Source: Monosiga brevicollis MX1 | Taxonomy: Eukaryota > Opisthokonta > Choanoflagellata > Craspedida > Salpingoecidae | Direction of reading: 5' to 3' | Assembly (NCBI RefSeq): GCF_000002865.3 | Contig: NW_001865058.1 | Span: forward strand, 537,661-601,660 | DNA: 64,000 bases | Part shown: piece by piece, positions 37,334 to 47,212 of the stretch | Layout of the letters: each line of letters begins with the position of its first letter | Position numbering within the stretch: the stretch's first letter is position 1 | Notes under the pieces: generated by a model | What the model was told of the DNA's origin: nothing | Database searches by the model: none | The model's input: the letters and a program-made list of their open reading frames with translations, nothing else | Program-made: the position numbers and the translations under genes

Positions 37334-39741
37334 ATGTTGATATTGACCACACTGTTGGCAGCGCTGGTGACTTACAAGGTGCGATCCCGCCCCTGGCCGT
37401 GGGACAGGGCTTGATTGATGGAAGGGAGGTGGGGGACGAGCCCGATTCATTGTGGTATCGGGCCTGGGTGGCTGTGCATCTTGGATGCGGCTGGCTGAGG
37501 GGCTCACGAAACGCATGGCATGTGCCCAGGCTTGGACTGGCAATGATCTGCGGACGCTCGAGTTCCATGGCCGCGAGCGCTGTCAAGTTGTCACAGGTCA
37601 GGACCGTGTTGTCTGAATCAAGCCCAGGGTTGATGGCAACTGCCTGTTGTTGGCCCATGGTCCGTCTGCCCATCCTAGTGATCCACTGCATGTTTGAAAT
37701 GCTCACACAACGTTTGTCCTCGCTAGACGTGCATGGTGCTGAGGATGTGCGGATCTGGACCCAGGCGCCCAGTGGGCCAGCCATTGTCATCAGCAGGTGC
37801 AGGCACTCTCTTCCGCTCTCCTGTCACTGGCCATAAGGGATTGATTGCTTCAAGAAATAACCTCTGAAAAGGAAGATGAAAAAATATACAAGAACAAATC
37901 CCGCAATGTGCCTATGAGGTACACAGGATGCTTACGTATCCACCTGCACTTTCCTCAGTGATGACCGCGCGTGGGGTGGTCTCGGAACAATCACTACTGC
38001 GTCCCTGAGCCAGCGCCTCAAAGATTCGCCTCCGGGCGCACTTTCGTGGATTCCGGTTCAAGAAGTGGTGCGTGTCCCAAGCTTTACCTTGAAAACATGC
38101 TTTGCACAAGACCACTCAGTGGCACTGACGCGGGCATCTGATTGCAGACAAGTAGCGTGTACGCTACACCTCGCCCCATCGAGCTGGCACCCGAGGTCCA
38201 GGAGCATTTTCACCCCATGGGCATTAATATTCTCGAAGACGTACGTCTCGTTGTCCTTTGCAGTCCAAGCTCGCGCCTGTGCGTGCACTCTCAACCCCCT
38301 ATCATTCAATAAATGCCTGTAATTTGCTCAGGATGCCGGAACCTTGCTCTTTGTGGCAGCATATCGGTGAGAATCTTTGACGTCCCCTCCTGTCTGGGGG
38401 GGGTTTCTTTCTTTCTTTGCCTGCTGTTGGCACATGCCCGCATTCGTGTCTGCGGTATGCGTTGGAGCTGCCCCGACGGCGCTCAGGCTCGTTGTGGGCG
38501 CTGATGTAGGCCCAATTTTGTCGGCGTGGAGATTTTTGACTTGCAAGTCAACGAATCTGGAGCTGTGCATGGCGAGCGTATCAAAATCGTAGAACACGAT
38601 CTGCTCTATCACGTCAACGCCATTTCTCCGGTATGCCTGCATCCGCTGGCACCGCAGCAAGAAACAAACGGGGCTTTCGCGCATCAACAGTCCACGTCGG
38701 CTCGTTCATGACCGCTGATTCAAAATGGGCCATCAACACTGCTAGGTATCGCGCACCGAGTTTTTTGCCACCATTTGGCTCAAAGAGGAGCCCGGTACCT
38801 TCAACTCGCTACTCGAAGTGAGGCTTGCTTGAATCAAGCGAATGCAGTGCGCCACCCTCGTGGTCTTGTGCGTTACCTTACGGCCGCACTCACCAGCCAT
38901 CTCCTTCTGCGGTTCTTTCTCTTCCATCGCTACGCCATCCTCTCTTCCCCCTCTCCCCCTTTTTGGGAAACAATGATACTAGACCACGGTGCCACTGGCC
39001 TCGACGCATGTCGTGCGGTGCTGGGATGAAGTAGATGACGGCATGTTCACGTGCGCCAAGGTTGTGGAGAACCTGATCATGGCCAACGGCGTTGTCCATG
39101 ACCCAGATAGTGGGAGCTTGTTTGTGGCCCCGTCCTCCGAGCAGGCCGTGCATGAGTTTGCCTACACCGATAATCGCCGTGCTCCACTGACGCTTAAGCG
39201 AACCGTCCCTGTTCAAGGGTGGGTGATGCCAACTGGTTCTTTCCCCTGCTTGCTCTGCCCACGTTGACCCCAAACGGCATCACCCCACTCATCCGTCTGC
39301 TGTGTTGTGTCTGTTTTCTTCAACTTCCGGGGTGCACAGCTTGTGCGACAACCTCGCTTTGCATCCGCACCGTCCGGGTGTACTGGCGGCTTGCCATCCG
39401 CAGCTGTTGCACTTTCTGCTTTACTCCAAGGGCATTACACACTCGCATTCCCAGGTGCGAGCGGACTTGTGATGCGCCGACGTCACGGTGCAGTTCACCC
39501 TGACGCATGTGCTGACGCTGTGCGGTGATTGCGTTCCTTTCTCCAGGCTTATTATATCCCGTCGGCCAAGGAGGGTGGCGAGGCTGAAGAGCTGCTGCTG
39601 GTGCCGGGTGAAGTCCTCTCGGGTCTGGCCACGGCCATCATGACAGAAGATGGTGTCTTGATTGGCGGCACTGTTCACAGCCGTGGCCTCTTGCGCTGCC
39701 ATCTCGGCGACGAGCCCCAGCAGGCCCACGAAACTGCTTAA
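37334..39741 (+). CDS. Paraoxonase/arylesterase-like six-bladed propeller protein
   Basis: Exon 1 (37334-37378, MLILTTLLAALVTYK) gives a hydrophobic N-terminal segment like the uncleaved signal anchor of paraoxonases. Recognisable later parts: HGAEDVRIW followed by APSGPAIVISS (37718-37795), TPRPIELAPEVQEHFHPMGI (about 38160-38230), DAGTLLFVAAYR, VEIFDLQVNESG followed by HDLLYHVNAISP, RTEFFATIWLK, an exon ending in VENLIMANGV, DPDSGSLFVAPSSEQAV and HEF, an exon LALHPHRPGVLAACHPQLL, and the end AYYIPSAKE..GEVLSGLATAIM and IGGTVHSRGLLRCHL, TAA 39739-39741. These follow the PON order (GSEDL..LPNGLAFISS; HGIS; NDI; ANGI; DNIS; GTVFHKALYC). PONs are calcium-dependent lactonases/arylesterases, membrane-attached or secreted. 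The HGIS-like position reads HPMGI here. Internal exons between 37400 and 37700 are not resolved. Spacing to CCDC174 is 412 bases. Confidence 0.75.
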
Positions 39742-39995
39742 TGACCCCCGTCCACAACCTTCATCAGACCCGACGCCCACTTCGTCGTTCTTCAGGCGCG
39801 ACAGCGACAGCCGTGCTCTTCGCACACCAGATCCACTTTTGAATTGAACTGCGCTCGACAGTGACTCTGTTCTTGACCACTCCCCACTCAAACAAACACT
39901 CGACGCGACGCGCATGCCGCTTCATTCACAGGGCTCAAGTCCACTTGTTGCCGCATCGCCCTGCTGTCACCTTGCTCTTCCCTTCTAGCATTATT

Positions 39996-39997
<2 letters not shown>

Positions 39998-40041
<44 letters not shown>
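39998..40041. repeat. (GT)n microsatellite between the paraoxonase-like gene and CCDC174
   Basis: A GT run of about 44 bases in the 412-bp spacer, followed directly by the AT-rich block that precedes CCDC174. Confidence 0.9.
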
Positions 40042-40043
<2 letters not shown>

Positions 40044-40054
40044 GTCTGCATGTT

Positions 40055-40130
40055 TTCAAAATTTAATCTAGATGTAATTTTTCAGATCTGATTTAAAATT
40101 TAAATCCGAACGTTGAACGCGGATTTATAA
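40055..40130. promoter_or_regulatory. AT-rich block upstream of CCDC174
   Basis: Contains TTTAATCTAGATGTAATTTTT, AGATCT and GATTTAAAATTTAAATC, then GGATTTATAAAC 25-30 bases before the ATG at 40154. It shares ATCTAGAT and TTTAAAATTTAAA with the block before the neighbouring gene at 37334. Confidence 0.4.
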
Positions 40131-40153
40131 ACTTGCTCCGCTGGGCGAGGAAG

Positions 40154-42101
40154 ATGGCGGCCGAGGGCAAGAAGATTAGTAGCGCATCCCTGTTGGACCT
40201 CAAGGCCGAGGTGAGGTTGATCAAGCCAAGCGTGTAAATCTTTTGCGATGCTCTGCCCTTGTGGCTCACTTATCCCTGTTCTTGATGTGGGTAGTTGGCG
40301 CGGCAGCAGCAGCTGGTGCGACAGGAACGAGCCAACCCGGAGCTGCGCAATGAGCGCTTGGCCCGTGAGCGGACCAAGCACACCACAAGCTGGCTCAAAA
40401 CCAACAAGGGTGTGACTGAGCGCGGCTATCAAGACCTTATTCAGCAGGCACATGACACAAAGACGCTTGCGCGCGCAGAAGCCGCCCTCAAGGCCAAGGC
40501 AGCGCTGTATGAGCGCATGAGGTCTGTTGGTCTTGCTACTTGTGCCCGCAAATCAATCCGCAGGATGCGACATGCCGCTGGACACATCAACTCAAATTGC
40601 TGGCAAACACCTGCCGTGGAACCATACATGCAGGCGGGGCCAGCTTACAAAGGCCGAACAGGACAAATATCTCGTCGACTTTGAGCAAAAGTTTTTTAAT
40701 CTCATGTGAGCCTCTTCCCAAGCACCGGGAATATTGAGAGCATGATCCATGGGCCCATATCCAACTGTACCGTGGCACTCACTCACTGGCTACATGCACG
40801 ACTGGAACACAGCTACCAAGACGCTGAGGGGGGCTCTGGTCACGAGGACGGCCGTGCAAGCGACGGAGAAGATGCAGAGGATAGCTATGCCTCCGAGGCA
40901 GCGCGCGCTTACCAAGAAGAGGTGTGTGGCGTGGTGTGGCTGCAGGTCTAGTTCAGCATAGCTCAGCGGCCGAGCAGCATGCCTAGTGTGACTATCACGT
41001 GTGTGCCTTCCTCATCAATGATGATCATGACGATGGCCTACTCGAAGATGGTCGAGTACAAGGATGAATTTGGTCGGACACGACAGTGCATGCGCAAGGA
41101 TCTGCCAGACGACGTGCACGACCGCATTCAAGGCTTCCGAGGCTACCGGGGCAATTTTGTTGCAGGCGGGTCGGCAGGACAATCCACCTACAGCCGCTCA
41201 GGAACGGCGCCCGAGCTCATGAGCGCTGACATGCGCCGCGAAGCAGAGCGTGAAGCCTGGACCGCCGATGCCACATCGGTATGATTGCTTGCAAAGACCT
41301 GGGCACTGGCTCTGGCTCTGGCTCTGGCTCTGGCTTTGGCTCTGGCTCTAGGCTGTCACATCTCGTGCCTCGAAAACTTCTTCATATCGACGTACTGCTT
41401 TGCAGGAAATTCATCGTGGACCAGTTCACTACGAAACTGTACGCCAGGAGGAGATTCGCAACCTTGGTACCGGTATGTATGTGGCCTTGCCTCGCAGGGT
41501 CGGAGACCACTTGTGCCTGGCCGCCCACCGTGCTTGATAGCCCTGTTGTTGCCGCCGCTGCACAGCCTATTTTCGTTTCTCTGCCAACGAGGAGGAGCGC
41601 AAGCGCCAAATGGAATCGCTTGATCGTCTACGTGAGCAGGTGCGTCTTGGCTCTGGCTGGCCAGCGTGCAGCACCCACCCTTTCAACAATCGTCTTTGAC
41701 CACTTTGCTTGCTTGGCTCTGACTAACTCGACTCCCATATGACCTGGTAGACCCTGAAAGGGCGAAACACGCGCGAGAAGGTGGCTGAGCGTCGCAAAGC
41801 CAAAATGCAAGAGCGCTTGGCGAAGATTCGGCGCAAGAAAGGTGTGTCAACGCATGTTGGTGCAGCCCTTCATCGAAGATTTGCTACGAGCTGACGCCAT
41901 GATGCGTTGATGCTTGCCTTTGTGCCACCAGGATTGCCAGTTGATGAGGCGTTGAATTCCAAGCCAGACACACCAGAGGCATCAACGACAGGCACCGAGG
42001 AGCAAGAGGAGGAGATTGATCTTTTCCTCGACCACATGGCTGAGCAGGCCAAGATTTTGGCTGATGCTGAGCAAGAAGCCAAAAAGACCAAGCGCCTTTA
42101 G
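40154..42101 (+). CDS. CCDC174: CCDC174 orthologue (nuclear coiled-coil protein)
   Basis: Exons in order: MAAEGKKISSASLLDLKAE (40154-40210), LARQQQLVRQERAN to KAALYERMR (40295-40520), a piece containing DKYLVDFEQKFFNLM (about 40635-40705), GALVTRTAVQATEK, VEYKDEFGRTRQCMRKDLPDD (41050-41110) to TADATS, EIHRGPVHYETVRQEEIRNLG, YFRFSANEEERKRQME, TLKGRNTREKVAERRKAKMQ and a last acidic exon from about 41932 (LPVDEALNSK) to KKTKRL, TAG at 42099-42101. The signature pieces (YLVDF, DEFGR..CMRKDLPD, GPVHYE, LG.GYF.F) are those of CCDC174, a nuclear protein linked to exon-junction-complex component EIF4A3 and to neural development in vertebrates. The C-terminal region after the RLAKIRRKK segment is shorter than in the animal protein as I recall it. 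The intron near 41290-41350 carries a GGCTCT hexanucleotide repeat. Confidence 0.85.
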
Positions 42102-42368
42102 GCCGTGTCTGCCCAAGGGGTCAGCCAATCTGCTGGATACCCCTGCGAGCGGGCCGTGCACGAGCATCGCAAGCGCGTCTGAGACGCCTAGTAAGGATTA
42201 ACCAATTTAGAACCGCACGACTCGGAGTGATTTCCCTTCTTTTTTTTTTTTTTTTTGCTCCACTCCACCCACACATGCTGCCCTTTTAGCCTGATTGACA
42301 GGGTATGATAATTGTCTTCAATTTTACAACCGTGATTGAAAAAAAAAAACGAATGTGCAAGACGCGGC
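42102..42368. other. Convergent 3' spacer
   Basis: Between the stops of CCDC174 (+) and TAF5 (-). Contains a T-run of 17 (42239-42255) and an A-run of 10 (42339-42348). No exon. Confidence 0.5.
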
Positions 42369-45300
42369 TCACGCCTTTTTTGTGGTAGCTGGCACTGGCG
42401 CTGGCTGTGCCTCAGCGTGGTTGTATACCCCGGCCGAGATAACATAGTTGGCTGGTGCAAACTTGAGCGCATAGACGGGGGTGGCCTTGGTGTAGTAGGT
42501 CTTGAGCAACGCCCCTGACGCACGGCTGGTGCACATGCCCGAGACAAATGAGCACAAAACCAAAAACCAAGTCATTTGATCTGCCAAACTTCCCGGGTGG
42601 ATGGCTTGCTCAACAATAGTAGCCAGAAAATACGTACCCAGGCTTGACGGGCTCAGTGGCTGCGCGCACCTCTGCCATAGACTCGTAGGCTGCCTTGAGG
42701 GCCTTGCAATCCCACACCCGCACCGTGTTATCCGCACCACCCTTTGATCCAAACAGACAGTGTAGGTGCACGGCAAGTCCACATATCAGTTCAGCCTTGG
42801 CAAGCATGCTGCCCAGCAAAGACGGGGCAAGTGTCTTCAAGATAACCGAGGCTCAAGTACACGAGCCCTTACCGAGACCAACATCATATCATTCATACTA
42901 AAGGACAGGCTGTAGATGTTCTTGCTGTAAACCGGCAATAGAGAGTGCCACAACATGAAGCAAGGCATTAGCAACCACAGGTCCACATCAATGGCAAGCC
43001 CCTTCACCGCCTTTGCATGAACTCGTTGCATGCGTTTCAAAACGTACCGATGGCCACAAAAGTTGGCAATGCGCGTACTCGTTTTGATGTCCCAAATCAT
43101 AATCACCCAGTCATCCGCTAAAAAGCCAAAATCCCGCACACGAAAAAGAAGCAAGTCGTGCGGTGAGCATGGTGCAGCTCAAGCCTGTACCTACACTCGC
43201 CCGTGCCCGTTGCAAATGCGTTGTGCGTACCGGCTGATGCCAGGAAACGACCATTGTTGCTAAACTCGAGCGTGTGCACCTCATCCCTGAAAAGCGCGAC
43301 CAACAAACATGCAAGTGAGAGTTGGGGATCTCTGAGCAAGCACGGACAAAGAGGGATTCGCTTTGTTTTGTTTTGTATTTGCAAGACGAGAGCAGACTTG
43401 CATGTGTCCACGGAAAATGCGGACGCAATTGCCCGTTGGCAGGTCCCACAAGCGACACGATTTGTCGGCCGAGCCGGTGGCCAGGTAGTTGCAGTTGGGG
43501 TGAAATTTGACACACTATCAAAAGCCCGGTCGTCAGAAGTCGATGTCGGAATGCAAACGGATGGTTTGAACAGAAGAGGCAAGCCGGGATGGAAACGCGC
43601 TTACATTGACGTCAGAGAGATGTCCGGAGAGAATGCGTAGCGCGAAGATTTTCTCCGTATTCCACAAGCGAGCCGTGCGATCGTGGGATGCCGAGGCAAA
43701 ATAGTAGCCCAGGGGACTAAAATGCAGCGGCATTACCGATCCGGCAGGCACCAGTAAGAAAAGTTGCGACGACAGCTTGAAAGCCAACTTGGAAGCAACA
43801 CACACATACACGCACGCACACTAGGAAAATTATGGAAACTTTATCACGAAAGGCACAACAGTTGCAGTAGCTTCTTACCTAAACTGAACATCCCAGACGG
43901 GATACTGGTGGCCACGGTAAACCACCAGGCATGACCAAGTCAAGAGGGACCACAGGCGGACTAAGTAGTTGAGTACGCAAGACAGGTGGCAAATGGGGTG
44001 AATTTGGCACAACCTGTCGGCTCTCCGTAAACTCGACGCTTGCCGCCGGGAGTAGGGACGCAACTGACTTGTGCTATCCTGGGAGCTGGACAGTAGGTAC
44101 ATTTGGTCCGGCGAGAAGGAGAGCCCATAAATTGGCCCGCTGTGGCCCACCAACGATCTAGTCTTGGTGCCCGACTCGCGGTCCAAAAAGTCGTTCAGCG
44201 AGGTCGATTCTACCCCGATCCAAGCCGAGATGAGCGTTGAGAATAAAAGGTGGGCCTTGCCATGTCAGAATGCGACTGCAGGTTGAGCCACCTACCATCG
44301 ATCTGAACCTTGCGCATGGTCTCGGGCGGCAAAAAGTCGTATAGGTCATGCTGAGTAAGGGACCAGACAGTGATAATGCTGTCATCCTGACCCGTTGCCA
44401 GCAACTTGCCATCCATGGAAAAGGCCATATGGGTGACACTGCCAGATGATTTGGGCGCAGAGGTACGGAAGTATGAGCCGTGAGTGTCTTGGTTGTTTTT
44501 GAGAGCAGAATGAACAAGGCCATGATGACATGGACATACTTGCGAGAGTGAAACGTGGTGTACATGCATGTTGAGGGCAGGGTATCGGGAGCTTGCGCTG
44601 CTTCACTTGCCAGCTTTAGTGCCTCGAGTCGTGCCTCAATCTCTTCGCGCCCCCTGGATGGTGAGAGAAAAGTCATGACCATACACAAGGGCGGAGGACA
44701 TGGCGTGAAGGAGAGGCGCAGCGAACAATGAAAGAAAAGGCGCTCAGCCATTGTGAAATGACGGGAGGGCCAGAAGATGGCGTCGTTGGCAACTGAGGAG
44801 CGGGTGACACACATGGGCGGGAAGACCAGGCGCTGGTCTTGAGGCGGTGCATTCTCGTCTGCAACCTGCTTGGCACGTTTGGCTGGCTTGTTTTCAGCGC
44901 CGGCTATTTGAGACCGGTGGTCGGCCGCGGGCAGATACGTTTGAAAGACGTGAGTTGCACAACAGGGCAATGGGGCATGAGACACTGCGGGCGCTGCCAT
45001 GCGAGTGCTTGACAGACCTTCATCGCCTGCAGTGGTTTCGCTGGCTTCCTCGGCGGCTGCCTGCTACCAGGGCGAGCAAGTATGAGCGAGCGAAGAGAGA
45101 CGAGTGGCTAAGCCAGCACTTTGAAGCATGAGAGAGCAGGGAAAAAGATTGGTAGGCTTACGTCGATATAAGGAAAGGTACCCCAATGGACGGGCGTTTC
45201 GTTGATTTCCATCTTGTCACTGTCGATGCGCAGGCCACTCTGATCATTGATGGGATCGCCTCGGGCCTCTGTTGTTGAGTTCCGTCACAAGGGAAAAGAG

Positions 45301-46767
45301 GTGAGCATGATCAAGGCCGAGGAAGGAGCCTCTGTTGTCTTCCTGGGTCATGCAGCGTAGGCTTGCGGGAAGACGACGAATGCCGGATGCAACGCACGTT
45401 TGAGACGGATAAACTGGTTCGTGAGACGAAGGAGCGCCATGAACGCGTTGTCTTTGACAAAGTTGACAAAGAGATTGATGGCAAATTGTGAGAGAACAAT
45501 GTCGTATTTGTTATTCCTATCAAACATGTGATCCGGATCGCGGGGGCGCCCATAAGTTGGATGGCTAAAACCAGGCGGCCAAGGATGTAGAGTCTGAATC
45601 GGACACTGGCCGTACACGTAGAGGCGAATCAGGTCGTTGCGACGAAGCTGCTCGAGGTTGGTGATGACACGCAGTTGTTGAACGTGTGAGGGATGTTCAT
45701 CGGCATGATCGCGGTAGAAGCGCTCCACAAATGCCACGGCTATCGGGAGGTCATTGACGTTTGCCCGCACACAAAGACAGCAAGGATGCGACCGAGCGAA
45801 GGAGGGCGGGGCATCGAGGAGATGGTGAGTTGGGATGTAGGTGCTGCTGGGAATGAGTCGGCTTGAAACATTGACTATCATGACCTGATGCCAAATTGAG
45901 GCCATGTGTGTGTGTGTGCGCGCGCGCGTGTGTGTGTGTGTGTGCGTGTGCGCATACCGTGCTTCTCTTGGCCGCGATTCATGAGATCGCAAAAGCAGAG
46001 GACAAAGAGGGGGAAGAGCAGCTGGCGCAGCTCGGTCTAGAGAAGCACCGGCACAGGTTGGCCAATTTTGAACGAAAAAAAAAAAAGGAAAAAGGGAAAA
46101 AGGGAAAAAAAAGAATGAGCGGTGGCACAGAGTCAATGGCAAGGGGCCAGACGGATGCTTGGAAGCTTTCGAGGGAGAGAGGGACAAAGGGTTCCGTACT
46201 CTGTACTGATCAAGCGTGGCATCGGCCCAAGTGGCAAGGCTAGTGTTGGGGTTGGGATGAATCAATCAAGACGTTTGTGAGGCCAGGCCAAGCAACAAGA
46301 AAGGCCGGGTGCGTCGGCTAGTGTTGGCTTGTTGGAGCGGGGTCCACCACCTCGCACCTTTCATAGGAGGCAATGAGCTGCTGGGGCGTGGTTTCGCTGG
46401 CGTAGGACGCGAGGCGAGTGGCCACCAACGACTCGGGGTCATCAATGTCACCATCGAGCGCCTTGTCGAGCTGTGACACCTTTGACTCGGATTGCAAATC
46501 CGCCAACGTTTTCTACACCCATAGCACACGCCAGCGTCATGAGACAAGCGCACGACCACGGCGCGTTTCAAGGCCCGGGCCGAGCCAAACTGTCAAGCTC
46601 GGGCCCAAAAAAACACCTGACCCACGTACGTGATAATTGCGCTTTTTGAGGTACGCATAAACGATACGATCCAGTTCACTCTGCGAAGACGGGTCAGTGG
46701 CAATGGGTTCCAACCCCGTCGGCACTGACGCCGCCGGCCCGCTGCCCAAAGGTGCCGAAGTCGCCAT
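42369..46767 (-). CDS. TAF5: TFIID/SAGA subunit TAF5
   Basis: Exon 1 (46767-46630) encodes a LisH-type helix ELDRIVYAYLKKRNYH. Next exons give TLADLQSESKVSQLDK, then the NTD2 domain: LATWADATLDQYR, TELRQLLFPLFVLCFCDLMN (46020-45960 region), VAFVERFYRDHADEHPSHV, LRVITNLEQLRRNDLI, NKYDIVLSQFAINLF and ALLRLTNQF. A basic linker with KPAKRAKQ follows. The C-terminal WD40 propeller is spread over short exons: VTHMAFSMDGKLLATGQDD, LVGHSGPIYGLSFSPDQMYL, RLWSLLTWSCLVVYRGHQYP, PLGYYFASASHDRTARLWNT, KFHPNCNYLATGSADKSC, LEFSNNGRFLASAG, WDIKTSTRIANFCGHR, NTVRVWDCKALK, and the end YYTKATPVYALKF..YVISAGVYN, TGA at 42369-42371. TAF5 is the scaffold of TFIID lobes and of SAGA, joining histone-fold TAF pairs. 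A GA tract (sense strand) stops only 7 bases before the ATG. Confidence 0.93.
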
Positions 46768-46770
46768 CGC

Positions 46771-46774
<4 letters not shown>

Positions 46775-46853
<79 letters not shown>
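46775..46853. repeat. (CT)n microsatellite in the TAF5 leader
   Basis: 79 bases of CT on the + strand, GA on the TAF5 sense strand, beginning 7 bases upstream of the TAF5 ATG. A second, shorter CT run lies at 46974-47002. Both occupy the 445-bp divergent promoter between TAF5 (-) and RFC3 (+). Confidence 0.93.
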
Positions 46854-46856
<3 letters not shown>

Positions 46857-46970
46857 AAAAAAAAAAGAGAGAGAGAGAGAGACAACTTGCAGCTACCTAA
46901 TGTCATAGATATTCCGACGGCAGTGAGGGGTATTATGCATGTAAACTAGCCGTTACGGATCATTTCTCGC

Positions 46971-47002
<32 letters not shown>

Positions 47003-47212
47003 GTCGCTGCCGCGTCGTGTTGGAGTGAACGGCCATTTGAGGTGGCTATACAGCCTGGGAGGGTTGATTTCGAATTGCCTTGGTGACACAGGTGAGATAG
47101 ACCCGTCTTCTCCTGCTGAAAGCCTGCCGTTTGACAGGTGCTCTGACGGAAGGTTGGCACATGGATTCAGTAGATCTACCCGAGTCTCCCTGTTGCAGGC
47201 CAGACCATCAGG

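Noticed and set aside
37317-37836. Open frames on both strands between exons 1 and 2 of the paraoxonase-like gene
   Set aside because: Most of it is intron; only the piece with HGAEDVRIW fits the family.
41290-41352. GGCTCT hexanucleotide repeat read as coding Gly-Ser
   Set aside because: It lies between CCDC174 exons with splice signals on both sides and interrupts the conserved order if translated.
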